A stretch of 64,000 bases of DNA from Bacteroidales bacterium Bact_22 (GTDB lineage Bacteria > Bacteroidota > Bacteroidia > Bacteroidales > F082): NCBI GenBank assembly GCA_001603665.1, contig LUZN01000005.1, positions 21,406-85,405 of the forward strand, given 5' to 3'. Under the pieces are notes generated by a model. The model made no database searches. It saw nothing but the letters and a program-made list of their open reading frames with translations, and was not told where the DNA came from. The translations under genes were made by a program, and so were the position numbers. Positions 38,932 through 47,528 of this stretch are shown here, in pieces; position 1 is the first letter of the stretch; every line of letters starts with the position of its first letter.

Positions 38932-39699
38932 ATGGAATTTACCACACTTCAAATAGGAATAGAGAAAAACGTCGCGCGCGTCGCGCTGAACCGTCCCGAG
39001 GTCCGCAACGCCTTGAACGCCATGATGATACGTGAGCTAACGGAAGCCATCGACTGGCTCGACGCGCGCGAGGATATCCGTGTGATTGAGATCTGCGGCA
39101 ATGGTAAGAGTTTCTGCGCCGGAGCCGACCTCAACTACATGAAAGACATAGCAAAATATGGCTATGCGCAGAATCTGGATGACGCAAATAAGCTGTCGAA
39201 GCTGTTTCAAGCCATCTATTTCTGCAACACGCCAGTCATCGCTCTGGTGCACGGTCACGTGATAGGAGGCGGCAACGGCATCATAGCGGCTTGCGACGTG
39301 GTGCTGGCAGAAAACGATACTGTTTTCGCCTTCAGCGAGGTGAAACTGGGGCTCACTCCAGCCACTATTTCGCCTTTTGTCATTGCCCGTTGCGGTGAAA
39401 CTATGGCTCGCGACACAATGTTGAGCGGTCGTAAGTTCACGGCTCAGGAAGCGTTGAGATTCAACCTTGTGAACTACGTCGGCACGATGGAGGAACTCAA
39501 CAAACGTCTGGATTTCTACACCGAGCACTACCTCGCAGCATCGCCATATGCCATCCGCGACTGCAAGCAGCTGATCCGCGGTGTCTGCGGTCACGGCGAC
39601 CCTTACAGCGAAGTCTTCGTAATGACATCATCCCTCATCGCCAACGAACGAATGGGGAAGGATGCCCAGGAGAGAATGAAGGAATTCTTTGAAAAGTAA
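38932..39699 (+). CDS. Enoyl-CoA hydratase/isomerase (methylglutaconyl-CoA hydratase candidate)
   Basis: 'NRPEVRNALNAMMIRELTEAI', 'GKSFCAGADLNYM', 'GHVIGGGNGIIAACDVVLA'. Confidence 0.88.
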   Translation: MEFTTLQIGIEKNVARVALNRPEVRNALNAMMIRELTEAIDWLDAREDIRVIEICGNGKSFCAGADLNYMKDIAKYGYAQNLDDANKLSKLFQAIYFCNTPVIALVHGHVIGGGNGIIAACDVVLAENDTVFAFSEVKLGLTPATISPFVIARCGETMARDTMLSGRKFTAQEALRFNLVNYVGTMEELNKRLDFYTEHYLAASPYAIRDCKQLIRGVCGHGDPYSEVFVMTSSLIANERMGKDAQERMKEFFEK

Positions 39700-39747
39700 C
39701 TTTGGCTATTGGCCGTTGGCTACTTTTATACAAAAAAACAATAAGAT

Positions 39748-40218
39748 ATGTCACAATTTGAAATCAGACCAGCTCGCGAAAACGAAGCGGCATTAGTTCT
39801 CGATTTCATCAAGAAACTCGCTACATACGAGAAGATGATTGACGAGGTCGAAGCCACTGTCGAGTCTATTCATGATTCCCTTTTTGTGAAGCATGAAGCC
39901 GAGGTTGTCTTTGGTTGCGAAGACGGCGTTCCTGTCGGTTTCGCCTTGTTTTTCCACAACTTCAGCACTTTCGTCGGTCGAAAAGGCCTGTATCTCGAAG
40001 ACCTCTTCGTCATTCCCGAAAAACGTGGCTTAGGCTACGGCAAAGCGTTGTTACTCTACCTCGCCCGCCTCGCCAAAGAGCGCCACTGTGGCCGCATGGA
40101 GTGGGTCTGCCTTGACTGGAACCAGCCTTCAATAAACTTCTATAAATCCCTCGGTGCCAAGCCAATGGATGACTGGACGATTTATCGTCTGGATGAGAAG
40201 AGGCTAGGGGAGATGTAG
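39748..40218 (+). CDS. GNAT family N-acetyltransferase
   Basis: 'LYLEDLFVIPEKRGLGYGKALLLYLARLA', 'WNQPSINFYKSLGA'. Confidence 0.92.
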   Translation: MSQFEIRPARENEAALVLDFIKKLATYEKMIDEVEATVESIHDSLFVKHEAEVVFGCEDGVPVGFALFFHNFSTFVGRKGLYLEDLFVIPEKRGLGYGKALLLYLARLAKERHCGRMEWVCLDWNQPSINFYKSLGAKPMDDWTIYRLDEKRLGEM

Positions 40219-40220
40219 AA

Positions 40221-40556
40221 CTACATCACAGCTCTCATTAAACTTTCTTTAACAAAAGCGTTAAGCGAGATACCCTCAGCTTGCGCCATGGCAGCAGCTT
40301 TAGCGTGCAGTTCAACAGGAATTCTAACATTGAAACTTCCGCTGTAAGATTTGTGAAGTTCAATTCCATTGGCTTTGCAATGTTCGATGTAATCGTCAAC
40401 AGCATTGACAAAATCGGCCTTAAGCTCTGATAAAGTCTGCCCCTCATAGGTTATCAAAACGCCTTTATCAAGCCCGAGAACTTTTCCGTAGAGGGTGTCG
40501 TCCTCCAGCTCGGCTTCAATGCTCCCAATAAATCCTTTATACTTTAGTGTTTCCAT
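40221..40556 (-). CDS. hicB: Type II toxin-antitoxin system HicB family antitoxin
   Basis: 'YKGFIGSIEAELEDDTLYGKVLGLDKGVLITYEGQTLSELKADFVNAVDDYIEHCKANG', RHH 'KSYSGSFNVRIPVELHAKAAAMAQAEGISLNAFVKESL'. Confidence 0.92.
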   Translation of the reverse strand: METLKYKGFIGSIEAELEDDTLYGKVLGLDKGVLITYEGQTLSELKADFVNAVDDYIEHCKANGIELHKSYSGSFNVRIPVELHAKAAAMAQAEGISLNAFVKESLMRAVM

Positions 40557-40557
40557 A

Positions 40558-40815
40558 TTAAATCAGGTCGTTATTTTGTAAATATATTACGATGTCTTTC
40601 AATGCATTAGGTTTGATTATCGATGTGGGATGAGGCTTGTGTGCCAAATATTGCAACTGTTTTTCGCGATTATAAAACCTTATCCTTGATCCTGATGTTT
40701 TTCCCTTGTTGTCAATCTCAAATCCTAACTGAACTAGCAATGACTCCAATTCCGCAAACGTAAAATCCTTCGGCAACATCAACAACCGCTGTACCAACTT
40801 CTCTTTCTTACTCAT
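40558..40815 (-). CDS. hicA: Type II toxin-antitoxin system HicA family toxin
   Basis: 'FTFAELESLLVQLGFEIDNKGKTSGSRIRFYN...LAHKPHPTSIIKPNALKDIVIYLQ'. Confidence 0.92.
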   Translation of the reverse strand: MSKKEKLVQRLLMLPKDFTFAELESLLVQLGFEIDNKGKTSGSRIRFYNREKQLQYLAHKPHPTSIIKPNALKDIVIYLQNNDLI

Positions 40816-40889
40816 ACTTCTTGTAACTATATTTCAGTTGCAAAATTAAGAATAATTTTTGAATTGTCAACCATTTTTTCAAAATATTT

Positions 40890-40919
40890 TTGTTTTTTAC
40901 CAAAAAATCATTACCTTTG
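40890..40919 (+). promoter_or_regulatory. Bacteroidota-type promoter (TTG -19- TACCTTTG) upstream of R-M operon
   Basis: TTG 40890-40892, TACCTTTG 40912-40919. Confidence 0.65.
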
Positions 40920-40979
40920 CATCGTAAACAAACACATAAACGAAGAAACAGAGAAAAATAATTAACATAATGTAAATCA

Positions 40980-41199
40980 TAGCGTTTGCTATTTGTCTAT
41001 TCGCAGTGAAACGTAGGAAATTTCAAGAATATGCAAATAAAGAAAGAAGCAAGAGCAAGCACCCGTTATGCGGGCATCTTGTCTTTCTTTTGGCATGTCC
41101 TACGGCCACACTGCGAGCAAGTTTGCCCGCAGTTGTTTTTATTGGTCGTAGATAATGAATATGAAAGATGGCATAACGCGCAAATAGCAAGCTTATGCC
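40980..41199 (+). ncRNA. Highly structured leader / candidate cis-regulatory RNA abutting the methyltransferase start codon
   Basis: 12-bp closing helix 40984-40995/41181-41192; inner compound hairpin 41001-41116; start-codon hairpin 41170-41176/41193-41199. Confidence 0.55.
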
Positions 41200-42280
41200 A
41201 ATAGAAATTCAAAAAGACATTATTCTTAAAGGCGATTGCCTTGAAATTCTAAAATCGTTTCCGGATAATTCTGTAGATTTGGTTTTTGCTGATCCACCTT
41301 ATAATATGCAAACTGAAGGTGAACTGCTTAGAACTGATGGATCATCATTTAATGGCGTTACAGACAAATGGGATAAATTCGAAGATTTGCACGCTTACGA
41401 TGATTTTTCTATAAAATGGCTCCAGGAATGTAAAAGAGTTTTAAAAAAGGACGGTGCAATATGGGTGATTGGTTCTTTCCAGAATATATTCCGTTTAGGA
41501 TACATCATGCAAGATTTGGGGTTTTGGATACTTAACGATGTTATTTGGTCAAAGCCCAATGCAGTACCTAATTTTGGCGGGACTCGTTTTCAAAACTCGC
41601 ACGAAACATTGATATGGTGCTCAAAAAGCAAAAATGCGAAGTATCATTTCAACTACAAAACGATGAAACATATCAATGGTGACAAGCAGATGAAAAGCGT
41701 ATGGGATATTGGAATTTGCATCGGAAATGAAAGATTAAAAGACTCTGATGGAAGGAAGATACATTCTACGCAAAAACCGGAGCAATTGTTGTATAATGTG
41801 ATATTATCTTCTACCGAAAAAGGAGATTTGGTTTTGGATCCATTTTTTGGAACAGGGACAACAGGTGTTATAGCAAAACGTCTTGGTCGTCATTATATCG
41901 GAATCGAAAGAGAGGATGCATACATTGAAGCCGCAACAAAACGGCTTAATAGTGTTCAGCTGGACTTAGATACAGACTTGATAGATAACACATATGAAGC
42001 CAAACCACCACGTTACTCTATTAAAAAACTTATTGATTTGGGTTTCTTGTCTGTTGGGCAAATGCTTTATAGCAAAGACAAAAAGTATTCGGCTGAAATC
42101 TGTCCAAATGGAAATGTTAAAGTTGGAGATTTTGAGGCCTCAATACATAAGGCTTCAGCAAAGTTTCTTAATAGAAGCAATAACAATGGCTGGGATTATT
42201 TCTGGTGTGAGTATAAGGGTAATTTTGTTGACATCAACTCACTTCGCTATTTAGCTGATAAGAAAGGAGGTCTGAAATGA
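41195..42280 (+). CDS. Site-specific adenine DNA methyltransferase, M.HinfI-like (predicted GANTC) with C-terminal RAMA-like domain
   Basis: 'ILKGDCLEILKSFPDNSVDLVFADPPYNMQTEGELLRTDGSSFNGVTDKWDKF', 'DPFFGTGTTGVIAKRLGRHYIGIERE', C-term 'NNNGWDYFWCEYKGNFVDINSLRY'; strong recognisable resemblance to M.HinfI. Confidence 0.92.
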   Translation: MPIEIQKDIILKGDCLEILKSFPDNSVDLVFADPPYNMQTEGELLRTDGSSFNGVTDKWDKFEDLHAYDDFSIKWLQECKRVLKKDGAIWVIGSFQNIFRLGYIMQDLGFWILNDVIWSKPNAVPNFGGTRFQNSHETLIWCSKSKNAKYHFNYKTMKHINGDKQMKSVWDIGICIGNERLKDSDGRKIHSTQKPEQLLYNVILSSTEKGDLVLDPFFGTGTTGVIAKRLGRHYIGIEREDAYIEAATKRLNSVQLDLDTDLIDNTYEAKPPRYSIKKLIDLGFLSVGQMLYSKDKKYSAEICPNGNVKVGDFEASIHKASAKFLNRSNNNGWDYFWCEYKGNFVDINSLRYLADKKGGLK

Positions 42281-43149
42281 TTCTGGATTATGAATATTTT
42301 AAAAAGACCTTGAATGAAAAGTTGTTTGAGGATAGTTATAGTGATTTGATTAAGAAAATAGCGGAATATCCAGAGAGATACATAGGTTTATTCCGTCCGA
42401 CTAAACCTAAAACGAAACTAATCCAGAACATCACACAATCCCATGAAATCCGTTTCGGAGACGCTTTGGAATTCATATTCGAGAGGTATTTTGAAGCTTC
42501 TGGGTTTAAATTACACGACAAACGTTTCTATTCTTATGACAATAAAGATTTAAGTATTGACCAACTTTTTAGCAAAGGTGATACGCTTTATATGATAGAA
42601 CAGAAAGTTCGTGATGATCATGATAGTACTAAAAAGGCAGGACAATTTGATAATTTTGAAACTAAATATTACGCATTAACCAGACGCTATAGCGGAGTCA
42701 ACATTATTCCGATAATGTGGTTTATAGATGATTCGCTTACCAAAAACAAGCGATACTATATTGGTAGGATGGAGAGTATGGCATCGGATTACGGTTGCTC
42801 GCCAAAACTATATTACGGTGAATCAATGTTTAATAGATATGGCGGAATTAGTGATTTTGACAGTGATATATGGGATGAAACCATAGAGTATTTGGAGAAA
42901 TGGAAACAAACTTTGCCAGATATGCCTGAAATAAATTTCGATAGTAATGCTGAAACTGTATTTGAAGAAATAAAAGATTTGTCTCCAGTAATCTATCGTA
43001 AATTGTTGCAGAATGAAGACGTTATACAACAAATATTCCCTATAATCTTTCCGGACAATAAAGTGTTAAACATGCTTTGTGACTATTTTATGTCAAAACG
43101 AGAGCATGTTTATCATTCATTGGCAAGATATGTAACTATGTGTGTATAA
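42277..43149 (+). CDS. Cognate type II restriction endonuclease (HinfI-like by partner)
   Basis: ATGA overlap with methylase; 'TLYMIEQKVRDDHDSTKKAGQFDNFETKY' nuclease-like core (E-x-K). Confidence 0.8.
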   Translation: MILDYEYFKKTLNEKLFEDSYSDLIKKIAEYPERYIGLFRPTKPKTKLIQNITQSHEIRFGDALEFIFERYFEASGFKLHDKRFYSYDNKDLSIDQLFSKGDTLYMIEQKVRDDHDSTKKAGQFDNFETKYYALTRRYSGVNIIPIMWFIDDSLTKNKRYYIGRMESMASDYGCSPKLYYGESMFNRYGGISDFDSDIWDETIEYLEKWKQTLPDMPEINFDSNAETVFEEIKDLSPVIYRKLLQNEDVIQQIFPIIFPDNKVLNMLCDYFMSKREHVYHSLARYVTMCV

Positions 43150-43189
43150 TTCTAGGCTTCGCCCCCACGTCGCTATGCGGCGCGTTGGG

Positions 43190-43340
43190 AAGGGCCCGAA
43201 TAGCGGGGCAGCGGTGGCCCAAGAGACGGACTAAGGCGTTGATACTCAAGGATGGTCGATTTCGAAGAAATCTCTACACACAGCCATGAGAATCACCGCC
43301 TTAGGACGGCTGCAGCGGGGGTCCGTTTTATTCGGGCCTT
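43190..43340. repeat. Large imperfect inverted repeat / structured element 3' of the restriction gene
   Basis: GGCCCGAATA (43193-43202)/TATTCGGGCC (43329-43338); ACGGAC (43226-43231)/GTCCGT (43321-43326); CTAAGGCG (43231-43238)/CGCCTTAG (43297-43304). Confidence 0.7.
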
Positions 43341-43349
43341 GACTTTTTG

Positions 43350-43388
43350 GATACTTTTTTGTCAAGAAAAAAGTATCTCTTTTTCTTC
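43350..43388 (+). terminator. A/T-rich terminator-like hairpin
   Basis: GATACTTTTTT-GTCAAG-AAAAAAGTATC then TCTTTTTCTT. Confidence 0.6.
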
Positions 43389-43419
43389 TTGCATAATCAA
43401 TATAATTTTTGTAATTTTG
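43389..43419 (+). promoter_or_regulatory. Bacteroidota-type promoter (TTG -20- TAATTTTG) for the biotin carboxylase operon
   Basis: TTG 43389-43391, TAATTTTG 43412-43419. Confidence 0.6.
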
Positions 43420-43435
43420 CAACGAATTATATACT

Positions 43436-45418
43436 ATGCCATCGAAGAAGATTCATAAAGTGCTTATTGCAGGCCGCGGAGAGATTGCGGTGAGGGTGAT
43501 GCGTACGCTCAAGAAGCTGAGTATCAACTCGGTAGCTATCTACGCCGACAACGACGCCGACGCATTGCACCGCCGTATGGCCGACGAGGCACGTCCTCTC
43601 GGAAACGGCGCATTAAAAGATACTTACCTCAATATTCAGAAGATTATCGACGCAGCTTTGGATACCGGAGCCGACGCTATACATCCCGGCTATGGATTTT
43701 TGTCAGAATCTCCAGAACTTGCCGAGGCTTGCGCGAATAACAACATCATCTTCATTGGTCCTGACGCCGCCACCATGCGCCTCATGGGTAACAAAATAGC
43801 TGCCCGCGAGTTTGCGAAATCGCACGGAATACCAGTGACTACTGGCGTTACAGGCACTATGGATGACATAATGCGTCAGGCCGACAAACTTCCGTATCCC
43901 GTGCTGATAAAAGCAGCGGCAGGCGGCGGCGGGAAAGGCATGCACATAGTCAGAAGTAAAGAAGACCTTCGTGATGAACTCGAGAAAGCGTCGCGCGAGG
44001 CGCAGAAATACTTCGGCGACGGCGAGGTTTACGTTGAGAAATATGTCGAGAACCCGCGCCATATCGAAGTGCAGGTGCTTGCCGACCATTATGGCCACGT
44101 GATTCATCTCTACGAACGCGAATGCTCAGTGCAACGTCGTTACCAGAAGATTATCGAAGAATCGCCGTCGCCGACACTCACTCCCGAGAAACGTCAGGCG
44201 ATATGCGAGACTGCTGTAAATCTCTGTAAAGCAGTGGGTTACAAAAACGCTGGCACAGTGGAGTTTTTGGTCGACAAAGACCTCAACTTCTACTTCCTCG
44301 AGATGAACACCCGAATCCAGGTGGAGCATCCTGTCACTGAACAGCGCACCGGCATCGACATCGTTGAGGAGCAGATCCGTATCGCCCGCGGCAAGGAGAT
44401 GGGCTGGACTCAGGACATGATTCAGGACAAGGGTCACGCCATCGAATGCCGTGTGTATGCTGAGGATGCGGAGAATAACTTCCTTCCGGCTGCAGGCGAG
44501 GTGACGCTCTATCATGAGCCACAGATGCGCGGCGTGCGTATCGACAGCAGCATCGACGGTCCATGCACAATCAGCGACAGCTACGACCCGATGATCGCCA
44601 AGCTCATCTGCTTCGGCAAGACCAGAGATGAAGCTATAGAAATTACCCGCAGAGCGTTGAAGGAATATATCGTCCAGACTGAGAAGACGAATATCCCTTA
44701 TCTGCAAAGTATCATTGATAATCAAGACTTTACAAATAATAAAATCGACACTTCCTATTGCGGAAAGCATCAGGAGGAGCTGATTGAGACCATGCGTCAG
44801 GCTCGCCAAAACATCAAGAAAGAAGATGTGGCGGCGATGTTCCTCTTCCACAATTTCAACAACCGTCAGAGCACTGCAAATGTCTGGAACTCAATAGGTT
44901 ACTGGCGTTTCCAGATGTCGCTGAACGTCACGGTGGAAGACCAGTCGATGAAGGTGCAGATCAACCATCTTTCGGGCACTAACCTCGAGTGCGTCATCAA
45001 CGGAAAGCCTTATTCTGTCATGCTTTCGCAAAATGGCGAAGTACAGAAGGTGATCATCAACGGAAGGACTGAACCTGTATTTGTGTCGTGCACGACATAT
45101 CATGATTTTTGCGTGCATTTACGCGGCTTGGACTTCATCTGCCGTCGCGACGACCAGCTCAATGACATGAAAGACTATTCGCATACCGACGTGGCTGGCG
45201 ACGACTTGAAATTTTTCTCGCCAATGCCTGGTAACGTGATGAAAATCAATGTGAAAGAAGGCGACGAGGTACATTATGGCACTATACTTTGCATCGTGGA
45301 GGCTATGAAGATGGAGAATAATATTGTGGCGAAAAGCGATGCTAAGGTCTTGAAAATCAATGTTAAAGAAGGTGAAAAAGTAGATACGAAAACAGTTTTA
45401 ATTGAACTTGGAATATGA
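43436..45418 (+). CDS. Biotin carboxylase + BCCP fusion (acyl-CoA carboxylase alpha; methylcrotonyl-CoA carboxylase type)
   Basis: 'KVLIAGRGEIAVRVMRTLKKL', ATP-grasp 'AAAGGGGKGMHIV', C-term 'VEAMKMENNIV' biotin site. Confidence 0.92.
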   Translation: MPSKKIHKVLIAGRGEIAVRVMRTLKKLSINSVAIYADNDADALHRRMADEARPLGNGALKDTYLNIQKIIDAALDTGADAIHPGYGFLSESPELAEACANNNIIFIGPDAATMRLMGNKIAAREFAKSHGIPVTTGVTGTMDDIMRQADKLPYPVLIKAAAGGGGKGMHIVRSKEDLRDELEKASREAQKYFGDGEVYVEKYVENPRHIEVQVLADHYGHVIHLYERECSVQRRYQKIIEESPSPTLTPEKRQAICETAVNLCKAVGYKNAGTVEFLVDKDLNFYFLEMNTRIQVEHPVTEQRTGIDIVEEQIRIARGKEMGWTQDMIQDKGHAIECRVYAEDAENNFLPAAGEVTLYHEPQMRGVRIDSSIDGPCTISDSYDPMIAKLICFGKTRDEAIEITRRALKEYIVQTEKTNIPYLQSIIDNQDFTNNKIDTSYCGKHQEELIETMRQARQNIKKEDVAAMFLFHNFNNRQSTANVWNSIGYWRFQMSLNVTVEDQSMKVQINHLSGTNLECVINGKPYSVMLSQNGEVQKVIINGRTEPVFVSCTTYHDFCVHLRGLDFICRRDDQLNDMKDYSHTDVAGDDLKFFSPMPGNVMKINVKEGDEVHYGTILCIVEAMKMENNIVAKSDAKVLKINVKEGEKVDTKTVLIELGI

Positions 45419-46557
45419 ATTTCGGATTGACTGAAAAACAAATCGAACTGCGCGCTAAAGTTCGCGAATTCGCTGAAAAAGAAGTGAAACCGGTGGCGGC
45501 GTTCAACGACGAGCACGAGAAATTCGACGTCGAGCTGACGAAGAAGATGGGAAAACTTGGACTTCTGGGCATGTGCGTGCCTCAGGAATACGGCGGACAA
45601 GGACTCGACACTTTGTCGTATATCATTGCTGTTGAGGAACTTGCACGTGTCGACGGCTCCACGGCAGCTACCATAGCGGCGGACAACTCGCTGGGTATCG
45701 GCCCTATCAAAGAGTACGGAACCAAAGAACAGAAGGAGAAATATCTCCCGAAACTCTGCAAAGACCATCTCTGGGGCTTCGGTCTCACCGAGGAGACGGC
45801 CGGCAGCGACTCGAGAGGAACAAAATCGACTGCAAAGAAAGTTGATAATCAATGGGTTGTCAACGGAACAAAGATATTCATCACCAACAGCGCCACCCCG
45901 ATGACACTCGGAAGCACTATCCAGGTGATATCCGGCGAGAGCAACGGAAAGCCTGAGTTTACGGCTTTTCTCATCGAAAACAGCACTCCGGGCTACACTC
46001 AGCGCCCGATGGACCGCAAGATGATGTGGCGCGCCTCGAACACTGGTGAGTTGAAGTTCAACAACGTGAAACTCAACGATGAGAACATCCTCGGAAAACC
46101 AGGCGACGGCTCGCATATCATGCTTGCCACTTTAGATGGCGGACGTCTCTCCATCGGCGCTATGGGTCTCGGCTGCGCTCAGGGTGCCTTCGAGATGGCT
46201 CTCGAATATTCGAAACAGCGCGAGCAGTTTGGCAAGCCGGTGTGCAAGTTCCAGGCTGTCAGCTTCATGCTTGCCGAGATGGCGATGAAGATTGAGGCGG
46301 CACGCGAGCTGCTTTACAAGGCCTGTAGAATGAAAGACGCTCATCTGCCTTACGGAAAACAAGCCGCGATGGCGAAACTCTATTGCTCACAGGTCGCTGC
46401 TGAGGTCTGCGACAAAGCCGTCCAGGTGATGGGAGGCCACGGCTTGCTGAAGGATTTCAACATGGAACGCTTCTATCGCGACCAGCGAATCCTGCAAATC
46501 GGCGAGGGCACGAGCGAAATATTGAAACTCGTCATATCAAGATATATTGGGTGTTAA
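45415..46557 (+). CDS. Acyl-CoA dehydrogenase (isovaleryl-CoA DH candidate)
   Basis: 'GFGLTEETAGSDSRGTKSTAKK', 'QVMGGHGLLKDFNMERFYRDQRILQIGEGTSEI'; ATGA overlap with preceding gene. Confidence 0.92.
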   Translation: MNFGLTEKQIELRAKVREFAEKEVKPVAAFNDEHEKFDVELTKKMGKLGLLGMCVPQEYGGQGLDTLSYIIAVEELARVDGSTAATIAADNSLGIGPIKEYGTKEQKEKYLPKLCKDHLWGFGLTEETAGSDSRGTKSTAKKVDNQWVVNGTKIFITNSATPMTLGSTIQVISGESNGKPEFTAFLIENSTPGYTQRPMDRKMMWRASNTGELKFNNVKLNDENILGKPGDGSHIMLATLDGGRLSIGAMGLGCAQGAFEMALEYSKQREQFGKPVCKFQAVSFMLAEMAMKIEAARELLYKACRMKDAHLPYGKQAAMAKLYCSQVAAEVCDKAVQVMGGHGLLKDFNMERFYRDQRILQIGEGTSEILKLVISRYIGC

Positions 46558-46596
46558 ATTTTAAATTTTGAATATTAAATTTTAAATCATAAAATC
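46555..46596. repeat. 7-mer word array AATTTTR/AATATTA
   Basis: AATTTTA AATTTTG AATATTA AATTTTA AATCATA. Confidence 0.75.
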
Positions 46597-47499
46597 ATGG
46601 AAATTACAAAACTCAATCAAATGTTCGACGTGCTGAAGAGCCGTCCTAAAAAACGTCTCGTAGCAGCTTTTGCTATGGACGACCACACTGTTTGCGCTGT
46701 CAACGACGCTGTCGACAACGGTCTTATCGACGCCACCCTCATCGGTGACCCTGCGCGTATCGCTGAGATCTGCAAGGCAGAAAACATCGACATCAACAAG
46801 TTCCGCATCGTTGAGGAAAAAGACGATGTGAAGGCTGCTGCTTTGGCATGCGACCTCATCAACCGCGGCGAAGGCGACATCCTCATGAAGGGCCTTCTCC
46901 CAACCGATAAATACATGCGCGCCATCCTCAATAAGGAACGCGGTCTCTGCCCACCAAACGTCACTTTGGCACACGTCGCAGTTATCCAGAACCCTAACTA
47001 CCACAAGCTTCTCGTGGCATCTGACTGCGCCATCATCCCGTTGCCAGACCTCAAGCAGAAACAGACAATCTTGAAATATGTCACCACAGTGTCGAAGGCT
47101 CTCGGCGTGAAGACCCCGAAAGTCGCCCTCGTGACAGCTACCGAGCAGATGAGCGCCGGCATTCCGGCATGCGTCGACGCAGCTATCATCTCGAAGATGG
47201 CCGAACGCGGTCAGATTAAGGGTTGCCTCGTCGAAGGTCCTATCTCTCTCGACCTCGCTTGCGACGCTGAGACAGCACAGATCAAAGGTATGAACAGCCC
47301 AGTGGCCGGCGACGCCGACTGCCTCGTGTTCCCTAACCTCGAAGCATCGAACGTGTTCTACAAATGCTGCTCGAAATTCGACAAGTCGGAGATTGGTGCA
47401 ATGCTCATGGGCGCCAAGGTCCCTTGCGTCCTCTCATCACGCGGCGACACCTCGCTCACGAAGTTGTATTCAATCGCTCTTGCAGCTCTGATAGCATAA
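46597..47499 (+). CDS. ptb: Phosphate butyryltransferase-type phosphate acyltransferase
   Basis: 'VEGPISLDLACDAETAQIKGMNSPVAGDADCLVFPNLEASNVFYK'; followed by butyrate kinase. Confidence 0.9.
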   Translation: MEITKLNQMFDVLKSRPKKRLVAAFAMDDHTVCAVNDAVDNGLIDATLIGDPARIAEICKAENIDINKFRIVEEKDDVKAAALACDLINRGEGDILMKGLLPTDKYMRAILNKERGLCPPNVTLAHVAVIQNPNYHKLLVASDCAIIPLPDLKQKQTILKYVTTVSKALGVKTPKVALVTATEQMSAGIPACVDAAIISKMAERGQIKGCLVEGPISLDLACDAETAQIKGMNSPVAGDADCLVFPNLEASNVFYKCCSKFDKSEIGAMLMGAKVPCVLSSRGDTSLTKLYSIALAALIA

Positions 47500-47528
47500 A
47501 AACTAATAACATAAAAAACTGATACATA

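Noticed and set aside
40980-41192. Retron msr-msd (inverted-repeat-closed long hairpin)
   Set aside because: No reverse transcriptase ORF adjacent; the following gene is a DNA methyltransferase. Kept only as a structural analogy.
43190-43340. Integron attC site
   Set aside because: No RYYYAAC/GTTRRRY core boxes at the expected ends, no integrase in the window, only one element.
43252-43458. 68-aa ORF 'MVDFEEISTHSHENHRL...'
   Set aside because: Crosses the inverted repeat, a terminator and the promoter of the biotin carboxylase gene; no domain-like sequence.
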